A program made the position numbers and the translations under genes. From NCBI GenBank assembly GCA_934130265.1, contig CAKOYC010000069.1, positions 1 to 6,261 on the forward strand: a stretch of DNA of 6,261 bases. Reading direction: 5' to 3'. Below, piece by piece: positions 1 to 5,775 of the stretch. Position 1 is the first letter of the stretch, and the number at the start of each line of letters is the position of its first letter. This DNA is from an uncultured Bacilli bacterium. GTDB taxonomy: Bacteria > Bacillota_I > Bacilli_A > RF39 > UBA660. The notes under the pieces are model-generated. The model was not told the DNA's origin. It saw only the letters and a program-made list of their open reading frames with translations, and searched no databases.

Positions 1-156
1 TTCTCTTGATACACTCATAGAAGGATTAGTATCATCATGAAAGGGGCAAACACCAAAATAATTTTTACCACGAGCAACAAGAGGGATTTTTTCACTAATG
101 ATATCAACTATATCATTTTTTTGTCTAATCTCTCTTATGATATCTTGTTGATTCAT
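1..156 (-). CDS. dnaG: DNA primase DnaG, N-terminal fragment (runs off window edge)
   Basis: DnaG synthesises the RNA primers for replication at the fork, working with the DnaB/DnaC-type helicase. Only the first 52 codons are visible. They read MNQQDIIREI at the start and contain VDIISEKIPL, RGKNYFGVCPFHDD and NPSMSVSRE. This is the start of the CHC2-type zinc-binding domain: C37 and H40 of the CPFH motif are the first two zinc ligands, and the later cysteines lie outside the window. The ATG is preceded by a strong Shine-Dalgarno (GGAGGG at 163-168, 6 bases upstream). The gene begins 16 bases after the yqeH stop with no terminator between, so it is probably cotranscribed with yqeH. The protein continues beyond position 1. 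Identification rests on the zinc-finger motif and the preceding helix, which are very typical of DnaG. Confidence 0.93.
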   Translation of the reverse strand, partial: MNQQDIIREIRQKNDIVDIISEKIPLVARGKNYFGVCPFHDDTNPSMSVSRE

Positions 157-172
157 TATTATCCCTCCACTT

Positions 173-1180
173 CTATATTAAATTTTTTCTTGTATAACTT
201 GTAACATTTGGATAAGTATAAATATCAACTGTTCCTTGATTAACCATCTTGATAAATCCTAAGCCATTAATACATAAATCTTCATCAAACTTCATCTGAT
301 GAGTAGTCTTACCCATCTCTTCTTTTAAGTCCATTCTCTTACTTGCTATCTTTCTTATTTTTAAATCATTAGACATATAGAAAGTAAAGCTATTTTTCTC
401 ACCACTTGTATAATCTATTCTTAATAAGTCATCTACTAAAATACTTTGTCCTTTTCTAACTTGATAAGTTTTAGGTTTAATCTCTTTTCTAGGACTTATT
501 TTCTTTAAAGTACTCTTATCTACCACATTGACTATACTACCACTATCGACTAGTCCTGGTGTATCTATTAATGTTAAATAATCATTAAGTTCTATTCTTA
601 CAGTACTTAAAGTAGTAGCAGGAAGTGGTGAGATAGTTAACTCTTCATTATTATCTGAATAATTAGAAATAAGTTTATTAATTAATGTACTCTTTCCAGC
701 ATTAGTATGTCCTACTACATAAACATCTTTACTAGTTTGATATAGTTTAATCTGTTTTAATAAGTAATCAATATTTTGATTCTTTTCTACACTAATAACT
801 ACAACTTTCTCAAATGGTGTATCCATATTATTAAAGTAGTCAAGAATCTTTTCTTCTTTAACTGACTTTGGTAAAACATCTTTCTTATTTAAGACTAATA
901 TCATTTTATTAGGAATATATTTTCTAATCTCTTCAAAGTCTTCTTCTAAGTTTAGTAAATCTGCTATATATAAGACTAAATCTTTAGTCTCTCCTACTTT
1001 TTTTAATATATCTATATATTCATCATTACTCTTAGTAACCACTTGATAATCACCATAGTTTTTAATTCTAAAACATCTTTGACAATAATCTTGTTCTAGA
1101 CTAACAGTATACCCTTCTTGTAAAACATTTTCATCTTGCAGTTTAATACCACAACCTTTACAGTATTTTTCTTCATTCAT
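173..1180 (-). CDS. yqeH: Circularly permuted ribosome biogenesis GTPase YqeH
   Basis: YqeH is a cytoplasmic GTPase needed for assembly of the 30S ribosomal subunit in Firmicutes. The 335-residue protein opens with a zinc-finger-like module (C7-x2-C10 and C33-x2-C36). The GTPase motifs then come in the permuted order that defines the family: G4 NKKD at 98-101, G5 SVEK near 130, G1/P-loop GHTNAGKS at 157-164, the G2-region PATT near 187-190, and G3 DTPG at 206-209. The C-terminal third is the usual YqeH RNA-binding-type region. The length is near normal for the family (about 360). The ATG overlaps the end of yqeG by 8 bases (shared ATGAATGA), which indicates translational coupling; AAAGGAAA lies about 10 bases upstream. 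Small deviations from the commonest family forms are PATT rather than PGTT in G2 and A rather than V inside the P-loop. Assignment is firm. Confidence 0.96.
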   Translation of the reverse strand: MNEEKYCKGCGIKLQDENVLQEGYTVSLEQDYCQRCFRIKNYGDYQVVTKSNDEYIDILKKVGETKDLVLYIADLLNLEEDFEEIRKYIPNKMILVLNKKDVLPKSVKEEKILDYFNNMDTPFEKVVVISVEKNQNIDYLLKQIKLYQTSKDVYVVGHTNAGKSTLINKLISNYSDNNEELTISPLPATTLSTVRIELNDYLTLIDTPGLVDSGSIVNVVDKSTLKKISPRKEIKPKTYQVRKGQSILVDDLLRIDYTSGEKNSFTFYMSNDLKIRKIASKRMDLKEEMGKTTHQMKFDEDLCINGLGFIKMVNQGTVDIYTYPNVTSYTRKNLI

Positions 1181-1697
1181 GATAATATTTTCCTTTCTCT
1201 AATATTTTATCTTCAGCTAGTTTTTTTAGTATTCTTCCTTCTAGAAATCTATTAATACTAGTTATTTTAAATTCTTTATTAGATATTGGATCTACTAGTA
1301 TTGTTTTTATCTTTAATTTTTTAGCTAATAACATATCAGTCATATATTGATCACCTATTAAGACTATATCTTCCTTAGCTAGATTATTTTCTCTAAGAAG
1401 TCTTCTCATATTTCTAGTACTTGGTTTTAAGGATAAATGATAATACTTAATCTCTAATTTATCACCAAACGGTTTAACTCTTTTTCTAGGACTATTAGAA
1501 AGAATAAATAAGGTAAAGTCTTTTTTCAAGGTCTTAAAGTATTTAACTACTTTCTCATTTGGGTACTTTTCACTTGTCATAGCAATAGTATTATCAAGAT
1601 CAAAGACTAAAGCTTTTACTCCTTCTTTCTTTAGTTTAGCAATAGGTATTTGATAAATATCTTTTATATAAATATTAGGTTTATAATACTTTTTCAT
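1173..1697 (-). CDS. yqeG: YqeG family HAD-type (IIIA) phosphatase
   Basis: This 174-residue protein belongs to the YqeG branch of the haloacid dehalogenase superfamily, which is nearly always found beside yqeH; its substrate is not established. Visible HAD motifs are motif I FDLDNT at 32-37 (nucleophile D33, general acid/base D35), motif II LSNS at 66-69, motif III lysine K91 in KPS, and motif IV GDQYMTD at 115-121. There is no large cap domain, consistent with subclass IIIA. The N-terminus (YYKPNIYIKDIYQIP) is also typical of the family. The ATG has a strong Shine-Dalgarno, AGGAGA, overlapping the end of the upstream deacetylase gene, and the stop overlaps the yqeH start by 8 bases. The yqeG-yqeH pairing supports a role linked to ribosome assembly, which is inference. 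The usual Bacillus partners aroE, yhbY and nadD do not follow here. Confidence 0.94.
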   Translation of the reverse strand: MKKYYKPNIYIKDIYQIPIAKLKKEGVKALVFDLDNTIAMTSEKYPNEKVVKYFKTLKKDFTLFILSNSPRKRVKPFGDKLEIKYYHLSLKPSTRNMRRLLRENNLAKEDIVLIGDQYMTDMLLAKKLKIKTILVDPISNKEFKITSINRFLEGRILKKLAEDKILEKGKYYHE

Positions 1698-1707
1698 AGC
1701 ATCTCCT

Positions 1708-3105
1708 CTAATTATTAACTTTTTGTCTTATCATTTTAGTTCCTGGTGTTATCTTATCAAAGTGGTAACCATTTTCTTTACCATATTTAATAATTTCTCT
1801 TAAAGCGTCTCTTGTATATGGTTTTATATCATGCATTAACACCATATTAGTCCTCTCTTTTGATAAGTTTCTAGTAACTTGATTTATGATGCTTCTTGAA
1901 TCTTTATATTCACCAGCATCACCACTAGATATATTCCAGTCATAATAGTAATAGCCTTTTTCTATAACTTCTTTAGTTAAGGTAGTCATTATTCCTTCTT
2001 GATAGTGTCTACTAATAGTATTACTACTACCTCCTGGGAATCTAATAATTCTACTATCATAGCCAGTAATAGATGCTACTCTATCATGAACTTTAGTTAA
2101 GTCATTAAAATAAGCATCTACTGATTGATAGACGGTTTGATAATTATGAGAGAAGGTATGCAAGGCAACAGTATGTCCTTCATCATATTCCCTCTTAATT
2201 AATTCATCTGGTCCTTTACCAGTCACAAAGAAAGTAGCTTTTACATTTTCTTCTTTTAAGATATCTAGAATAACATTAGTAGTTCCATAATTAGGTCCAT
2301 CATCAAAGGTTAAGTAAATAGTACCAGGACTATCTCTTCTTACCATTTTTACAGTTCTTTTAGCTTCAGTCTTATTATGAGCTTTATCTTCTACTGTATA
2401 AGTTAGTACTTGATCATTACTACTATTAATATCAACACTACCACTAGTTATAACCATTCCAGTTATATCACCATCGCAATTATCAGTAGCTTTATAGCCT
2501 GGTTCTACATAAGCTTCTCCTATATAGGAAAAGACTATATCACCACCAGTTAACTCTATTGTAGGTTTCATCTTATCTCCTACTTGAATCTTTCTAGTAA
2601 CACTAGTCTTATTATGAGCTTTATCTTCTACTTCATAAGTAACTTCATTTTCTTTTTCAGTTATCTTCACTTTCTTAGTTAAATCCCCATCTATATTGTC
2701 ACTAGCTTTATACCCCAATTCTTTATATTTACTATTAGGACAGATATAAGTATCTTTCCCTCCTTCTAAGGTAATAACAGGTCTTTCTATATCTTTAACT
2801 TCTACTTTTCTTTTAGTACTAACCGTAATAAATGGTCCTTTTACTTTATAAGTTAAATAATATACTCCATCTTTCTTATTATTAATCTTTCCTGATACTT
2901 TTACTTTATCAGTTAGATTATCAAACAGATAACTAGCATGATAGCCTGGTTCTTTATACTCACTATTAATATTTAACATAATAGTTGTTTTACCTTTCAA
3001 GCTGATTCTTGGAATCAATAAAAAAAAGATAAGCAATATAACTACTAACATGATAAGAAAAACAAGACCAATTTTTCGTTTATTTAATTTATCTACTTTT
3101 TCCAT
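1708..3105 (-). CDS. Membrane-anchored polysaccharide deacetylase with three Ig-like (DUF5011-type) repeats
   Basis: This is a probable peptidoglycan (or other surface glycan) N-deacetylase acting outside the cell. The 465 residues run as follows: a short positively charged cytoplasmic end, one membrane segment (about 12-31), three Ig-like repeats (about 38-104, 109-176, 181-254), then a NodB-homology catalytic domain (about 260-460). The repeats carry the signature EPGY/ELGY...A.DN.DGD.T, and repeats 2 and 3 end in VEDKAHNKT. Catalytic motifs are complete: TFDDGP at 266-271 (base D268, metal ligand D269), HTFSH at 316-320 (metal ligands H316 and H320), RFPGG at 355-359, DWN at 389-391, and LMHD at 423-426 (catalytic H425). 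It should therefore be an active metal-dependent enzyme. The gene has its own promoter and sits 10 bases before yqeG. Substrate (GlcNAc or MurNAc) cannot be read from the sequence, so I give no gene symbol. Confidence 0.93.
   Translation of the reverse strand: MEKVDKLNKRKIGLVFLIMLVVILLIFFLLIPRISLKGKTTIMLNINSEYKEPGYHASYLFDNLTDKVKVSGKINNKKDGVYYLTYKVKGPFITVSTKRKVEVKDIERPVITLEGGKDTYICPNSKYKELGYKASDNIDGDLTKKVKITEKENEVTYEVEDKAHNKTSVTRKIQVGDKMKPTIELTGGDIVFSYIGEAYVEPGYKATDNCDGDITGMVITSGSVDINSSNDQVLTYTVEDKAHNKTEAKRTVKMVRRDSPGTIYLTFDDGPNYGTTNVILDILKEENVKATFFVTGKGPDELIKREYDEGHTVALHTFSHNYQTVYQSVDAYFNDLTKVHDRVASITGYDSRIIRFPGGSSNTISRHYQEGIMTTLTKEVIEKGYYYYDWNISSGDAGEYKDSRSIINQVTRNLSKERTNMVLMHDIKPYTRDALREIIKYGKENGYHFDKITPGTKMIRQKVNN
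2368..2395 (-). repeat. 28-base exact repeat, copy in Ig-like repeat 3
   Basis: This stretch is identical over 28 bases to 2605-2632, exactly 237 bases (79 codons) away. It encodes the end of the third Ig-like repeat, VEDKAHNKT. The in-register spacing marks one domain length and shows that the repeats arose by internal duplication, or are kept alike by recombination. Confidence 0.8.
2605..2632 (-). repeat. 28-base exact repeat, copy in Ig-like repeat 2
   Basis: This is the partner of the repeat at 2368-2395 and encodes VEDKAHNKT at the end of the second Ig-like repeat. The first Ig-like repeat lacks this sequence and is more diverged. Confidence 0.8.
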
Positions 3106-3127
3106 AGTGCCTCTTTTCAGTTACTAT

Positions 3128-3156
3128 ATTATAACATAGCAATTATTTTTTTTAAA
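3128..3156 (-). promoter_or_regulatory. Predicted promoter of the deacetylase-yqeG-yqeH-dnaG unit
   Basis: The minus strand carries a perfect -10 TATAAT (3128-3133) preceded by TGT, an extended -10, and TTTAAA 17 bases further upstream (3151-3156) as a weak -35. Transcription would begin near 3121, leaving a 5' leader of about 16 bases with a modest GAGG Shine-Dalgarno before the ATG at 3105. The -10 sits inside an imperfect 16-base palindrome (CTAT to ATAG, about 3123-3138), which could be chance in AT-rich DNA. A second extended -10 of the form TGGTATAAT lies at 3177-3185 and may be an additional upstream start, but it has no convincing -35 at normal spacing. Confidence 0.65.
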
Positions 3157-3261
3157 TACAAAACTTCTCATTAGTTATTATACCACAGTAATTAAGATTC
3201 AAACCAAGAAGAAAAAAACATATCAGACAAAAAACAACATAATAATAACTTATTTTTTATA

Positions 3262-3290
3262 AAATTAAAAATGTGACTGTTAATCACACT
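3262..3290 (-). terminator. Rho-independent terminator after the lipoprotein pair
   Basis: On the minus strand, AGTGTGA and TCACATT form a 7-bp stem (one G-U pair) with a 7-base loop. A T-rich run follows (TTTTTAATTTT). The stem begins 3 bases after the stop codon of the downstream lipoprotein gene, so this ends the lipoprotein transcript and separates it from the deacetylase promoter. Confidence 0.78.
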
Positions 3291-3293
3291 TTC

Positions 3294-3854
3294 TTACTTT
3301 GTCTTTACTTTAGCCTTATTAATAGCTTTTAAGTATTTACCTATTTGTGGTTCTATTTCTCTTATTTCCTCCAAAGAATAATAATCTTTTACTTTATATC
3401 CTTCAATGTATTTAGAAGCATCTAAAAGATTAACACGATAATTATTTGATTCTAATTCTTCTAAATACCAATCGGTATAATTATAATCTGTAATTGGACC
3501 GTACATAGTATCTCTGCAATACATCAACATTTTCTCTGTTATTAAATCATACAATTCGTATACAGGAAAAAATGACGAGGTATAATTATCAATATATTCA
3601 CTTACATCATAAGTTTTTTTATCATAAAATAAAGAAACATTCTCACTATTATATACTTTTACTGGTTCATCATTTCTAATTATGTATTTACAATATTCAT
3701 CAAAATTATAATATTTTTCGGGAACAATATCTAAAATCGCTTCACTATCTTTAGCCTCAACATTTTTACCACAACCGGTAGAACCAATTAATGTGCCAGC
3801 TACTCCTAAAGCTACTAAACTTTTTTTAATTATCTTTAATTCAGTTTTATTCAT
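3294..3854 (-). CDS. Putative lipoprotein of unknown function, downstream paralogue (lipoprotein B)
   Basis: I do not recognise a characterised family. The 186-residue product has a lipoprotein signal: charged start MNKTELKIIKK, hydrophobic core SLVALGVAGTLIG, and lipobox STGC with C28 as the lipidation site. S rather than L at -3 is less common but permitted. The mature part is acidic and rich in Y, N, D and E. It has conserved blocks shared with its neighbour: YYNFDEYCKY (48-57), TYDVSEYI (81-88), EKMLMYC (107-113), DYNYT (123-127), and a C-terminal block at 142-172 containing YIEGYKVKDYYS and EEIREIEPQIG. C55 and C113 are conserved in both proteins and could form a disulphide (inference). 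A good Shine-Dalgarno, GGAGG at 3864-3868, precedes the ATG. The gene follows its paralogue by 42 bases with no terminator between, so the two are probably cotranscribed. A role on the outer face of the membrane is likely; no enzymatic motif is visible. Confidence 0.85.
   Translation of the reverse strand: MNKTELKIIKKSLVALGVAGTLIGSTGCGKNVEAKDSEAILDIVPEKYYNFDEYCKYIIRNDEPVKVYNSENVSLFYDKKTYDVSEYIDNYTSSFFPVYELYDLITEKMLMYCRDTMYGPITDYNYTDWYLEELESNNYRVNLLDASKYIEGYKVKDYYSLEEIREIEPQIGKYLKAINKAKVKTK
3339..3431 (-). repeat. Near-identical 93-base tract, copy in lipoprotein B
   Basis: This tract covers codons 142-172 of the downstream lipoprotein and matches 3942-4034 in the upstream paralogue at 90 of 93 positions. 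The differences are at 3369, 3372 and 3416: two are synonymous and one changes Ser to Ala. Outside the tract the two genes are clearly more diverged, including at silent positions. Confidence 0.88.
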
Positions 3855-3896
3855 ATTACTTTACCTCCAAATCAAAATTATTAATATAATGCACAT

Positions 3897-4460
3897 TTAT
3901 TTTGTTTTTACCTTAACTTTATTAAGAGCTTTTAAGCTATCACCTATTTGTGGTTCTATTTCTCTTATTTCTTCTAAAGAATAATAATCTTTTACTTTAT
4001 ATCCTTCAATGTATTTAGCAGCATCTAAAAGATTTACTTGATAATTATTTGGTTCTAATTCTTTTAAATACCAGTTAGTATAATTGTAATCTATATAGGA
4101 ACCTCTTAAAAGTCCATCTTTACAGTACATTAACATTTTTTCTGATTCTATATCATATAATTCATACTCGGTAGCAAACAGTGTAAATGAACTAAATATA
4201 TACTCACTTACATCATAAGTTTCTTTATTATAAAATAACTCCACATTTCTACTATTATATACTGTTATTGGTTCATCATCTTTAATTACATATTTACAAT
4301 ACTCATCAAAATTATAATATTTTTGCGGAACATCTTCCAAAACTGTTCCATTATTATTAGTTTCAACTTTCCTACCACAGCCAGTAGAACCAATCAAAGT
4401 ACCTACTAATCCTAAAGCTAATAAATTCTTTTTCATTTTAATTAACTCTTTCTTATTCAT
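3897..4460 (-). CDS. Putative lipoprotein of unknown function, upstream paralogue (lipoprotein A)
   Basis: This 187-residue protein is a paralogue of the gene that follows it; the two align almost end to end with only small insertions. The signal peptide is MNKKELIKMKK, then NLLALGLVGTLIG, then lipobox STGC with C28 as the predicted lipidated cysteine. Shared blocks include KYYNFDEYCKY (47-57), VYNS (67-70), TYDVSEYI (81-88), EKMLMYC (107-113), DYNYT (124-128) and NNYQVNLLDAAKY (138-150). The C-terminal YIEGYKVKDYYS region leads into a lysine-rich tail (KVKVKTK). The most variable part is about 89-99 and 114-123, which may be a surface-exposed loop (inference). The ATG is preceded by GGAGG at 4471-4475 with 10-base spacing. 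It is the first gene of a two-gene unit with its own promoter. Function is unknown; no catalytic motif is apparent. Confidence 0.85.
   Translation of the reverse strand: MNKKELIKMKKNLLALGLVGTLIGSTGCGRKVETNNNGTVLEDVPQKYYNFDEYCKYVIKDDEPITVYNSRNVELFYNKETYDVSEYIFSSFTLFATEYELYDIESEKMLMYCKDGLLRGSYIDYNYTNWYLKELEPNNYQVNLLDAAKYIEGYKVKDYYSLEEIREIEPQIGDSLKALNKVKVKTK
3942..4034 (-). repeat. Near-identical 93-base tract, copy in lipoprotein A
   Basis: This is the partner of 3339-3431, offset by exactly 603 bases and in the same reading frame (codons 143-173 of the upstream lipoprotein). The encoded peptide differs at a single residue (Ala148 here, Ser147 in the other). Confidence 0.88.
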
Positions 4461-4486
4461 ACTTACCTTACCTCCATTTCACCAAT

Positions 4487-4516
4487 ATACTATCACAAAT
4501 TAATAAGCAAAGTAAA
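4487..4516 (-). promoter_or_regulatory. Predicted promoter of the lipoprotein pair
   Basis: The minus strand reads TTTACT (4511-4516) as a -35, then an 18-base spacer, then TAGTAT (4487-4492) as a -10 with an upstream TGA giving an extended -10. Each hexamer matches consensus at 4 of 6 positions. It lies between the rpmF terminator and the lipoprotein A ribosome binding site, where a promoter is expected. An alternative pairing of TTGCTT with TATATT has 15-base spacing. Confidence 0.5.
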
Positions 4517-4523
4517 TAATATT

Positions 4524-4552
4524 ACAAAAAAAGATCACTTAACTATGATCTT
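4524..4552 (-). terminator. Rho-independent terminator after rpmF
   Basis: On the minus strand, AAGATCA (4546-4552) pairs perfectly with TGATCTT (4531-4537) around an 8-base loop, giving a 7-bp stem followed by a run of T (down to 4526). The first two bases of the stem are the last two bases of the rpmF TAA stop codon (4551-4553), so the hairpin starts at the end of the coding region with no spacer. Confidence 0.88.
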
Positions 4553-4766
4553 ATTCTTCAGTTGATTCTTTTTTAGCAACTACAGTTTTACCTTTATAGC
4601 TACCACACTTAGGACATGCACGGTGAGGTTTAATCATTTCACCACATTCTTTACAAGCTACCATTCCTGGCATTGTTAAAGCATTGTGACTTCTACGCAT
4701 TCTCTTACGTGTTTTTGATACCTTTCTGAAAGGTACAGCAAATAATTGAATATCTAATTTTAACAT
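4551..4766 (-). CDS. rpmF: Ribosomal protein L32 (bL32) with an L27-like cleavable leader
   Basis: bL32 is a small zinc-ribbon protein of the 50S subunit. The body is typical: [18 protein letters not shown] at 10-27, then zinc ligands C38-x2-C41 and C51-x2-C54, ending in a short acidic tail (71 residues in all). I place the start at the ATG at 4764-4766. AGGAG lies 8 bases upstream of it, whereas the GTG at 4773-4775 overlaps that Shine-Dalgarno and is very unlikely to initiate. Ordinary L32 begins M-AVPFRK; here the start adds MLKLDIQLF before AVPFRK. That leader closely matches the N-terminal extension of Firmicutes L27 (for example MLKLNLQFFA in Staphylococcus aureus), which the protease Prp cuts between F and A. 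The gene follows yceD by 5 bases, the classic yceD-rpmF pairing, and ends in a terminator. Confidence 0.95.
   Translation of the reverse strand: MLKLDIQLFAVPFRKVSKTRKRMRRSHNALTMPGMVACKECGEMIKPHRACPKCGSYKGKTVVAKKESTEE
4740..4766 (-). other. Putative Prp-cleavable leader peptide of L32
   Basis: Codons 1-9 of rpmF encode MLKLDIQLF, followed by A10. The pattern hydrophobic-K-L-(N/D)-hydrophobic-Q-hydrophobic-F then A is the Prp recognition site known from L27 of Staphylococcus and relatives. Cleavage between F9 and A10 would leave AVPFRK, the same N-terminus that normal L32 has once its initiator Met is removed. The motif is seen directly; processing is inferred from the L27 precedent. Neither prp nor rpmA (L27) lies in this window, so a shared leader cannot be confirmed here. 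Confidence 0.72.
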
Positions 4767-4771
4767 CTTCT

Positions 4772-5239
4772 TCACTCCTTTTCTTTTCCTTCTAGCAAAT
4801 CACGGAATGGGAAATTTCCTTCTTCCTTTTCATACTCTTCTTCACTTACTAGATGCCAACCGTTCCCTTGATATTTAGAGTAATCACTTACTTCACTAAA
4901 TCTAATGGGAACCTCTAGTACTATATTTTCCCATAAAACACTAAGAATATCAAGAGTATTTTCAATATTTTTTACTTTTTCTGTCACTTCTTCTTCTAAA
5001 TGATTAGAAAAATGATAAGTTACATCTTCTAGTGAGATGGAGTCTTTTAAAATCATATCTCCACTATATTCACCTTCTAGAAAGAAACTATCATCTAAGT
5101 ATCTTTTTAAATTACCTATAAAATGAACGTTTTTTAGTTCTATAATATCTGTATTTTGATACCAATCTTTAGTAAAGAAAAAGTCTTCATTTATCTCTAA
5201 TTTATCAGTCTTACCTTGTAATAATTCTCTAATATCCAT
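4772..5239 (-). CDS. YceD/DUF177 family protein
   Basis: This 155-residue protein has the position and shape of the YceD (DUF177) family, which is encoded directly before rpmF in most bacteria and is required for normal 23S rRNA accumulation where studied. The N-terminal [10 protein letters not shown] opening, the central beta-rich part with [14 protein letters not shown] (47-60), the LEVPIR segment (108-113) and the C-terminal [14 protein letters not shown] (resembling the family's NPFAVLKDL-like ending) support it. The cysteines often present in the middle of the family are absent (SNHLEEEV instead), so the sequence is diverged. The ATG has AGGAGA at 5246-5251, six bases upstream and overlapping the end of the preceding HD gene. 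The TGA stop lies within the rpmF ribosome binding region, suggesting coupled translation. Assignment leans partly on gene order. Confidence 0.82.
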   Translation of the reverse strand: MDIRELLQGKTDKLEINEDFFFTKDWYQNTDIIELKNVHFIGNLKRYLDDSFFLEGEYSGDMILKDSISLEDVTYHFSNHLEEEVTEKVKNIENTLDILSVLWENIVLEVPIRFSEVSDYSKYQGNGWHLVSEEEYEKEEGNFPFRDLLEGKEKE

Positions 5240-5242
5240 AAG

Positions 5243-5740
5243 TTATCTCCTAAACATTACTAATAGCATCACTATTAAGTTAAAACTTAACTTCATATTT
5301 ACTTTAATCATAAATGATTTTTCATAAATACTTGCTACATCATCGACTAAATCTACTATCCAGCTTTCTAAATATTTAGGAACTTTTTTTCCAATTGGAA
5401 ACATATGTGCTCTTATAATATCTTCTTCTAGACTTGATAAATCAAAATACTTACTAGCATTCAAGTAAGCTCTCTCTGGATGTTCTATTAATCTTACTAC
5501 TTTATTATTTTCTTCTTCATTAAAGAAAAAGTCATGTAGTATAGCACCTTTAGTAGTTTCTTTATAATTTAGATGTAGTATTTTAGTAATCTTATAAGAG
5601 TAATATGCTACTCTTACCATATGATCATATCTATTTAAGCCATGATGTGTACAAAATTTTGTCTTTTGATATTCTTCATTTTGAACAATAGGACTAATAA
5701 GTCTATTAAATTCATCATCATTATATGAAGTTTTTGGCAT
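5243..5740 (-). CDS. HD-domain metal-dependent phosphohydrolase-like protein
   Basis: This cytoplasmic HD-superfamily protein has an unknown substrate. With the start chosen here it is 165 residues. Visible HD features are HHG (32-34) and YDH (38-40) leading into MVRVAYYSYK, the HD pair in AILHDFF (66-72), H87 in EHPE, AHMFP (111-115), and the late acidic motif DLVDDVAS (130-137). This arrangement resembles a group of clostridial HD proteins with an HG..T..H and LLHD pattern. The C-terminal end (about 142-163) is hydrophobic with basic residues and could associate with membrane (weak inference). The start is uncertain: ATG at 5738-5740 or 5744-5746 are both possible, with only a poor Shine-Dalgarno (AAAGTGG). 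The TTG at 5765-5767 is almost on the predicted transcription start and is unlikely. The gene opens an HD-yceD-rpmF unit, with 3 bases between its stop and the yceD start. Confidence 0.82.
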   Translation of the reverse strand: MPKTSYNDDEFNRLISPIVQNEEYQKTKFCTHHGLNRYDHMVRVAYYSYKITKILHLNYKETTKGAILHDFFFNEEENNKVVRLIEHPERAYLNASKYFDLSSLEEDIIRAHMFPIGKKVPKYLESWIVDLVDDVASIYEKSFMIKVNMKLSFNLIVMLLVMFRR

Positions 5741-5775
5741 AACCATAACCCACTTTCTTTTCTTCAAGCACTATA

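Noticed and set aside
1173..1175. Possible mycoplasma-type code with TGA as tryptophan
   Set aside because: TGA ends yqeG exactly where the overlap with yqeH expects it and ends yceD just before rpmF, no gene has an internal TGA, and visible tryptophans use TGG.
2147..2158. SpoIIIE recognition-like sequence GAGAAGGT on the plus strand
   Set aside because: It differs by one base from the Bacillus GAGAAGGG motif and lies inside the deacetylase coding sequence; a single near match is expected by chance.
3793..3984. Plus-strand open reading frame of 63 codons
   Set aside because: It lies antisense across the ends of the two lipoprotein genes and their ribosome binding site, has no plausible ribosome binding site or recognisable protein features, and is explained as a shadow of AT-rich coding sequence.
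4767..4775. GTG start for rpmF three codons upstream
   Set aside because: The GTG overlaps the Shine-Dalgarno AGGAG that serves the ATG at 4766, and it has no ribosome binding site of its own.
5741..5767. TTG start giving a longer HD-domain protein
   Set aside because: It lacks a Shine-Dalgarno and falls nearly on the predicted transcription start; ATG codons 7 and 9 codons downstream are more likely.
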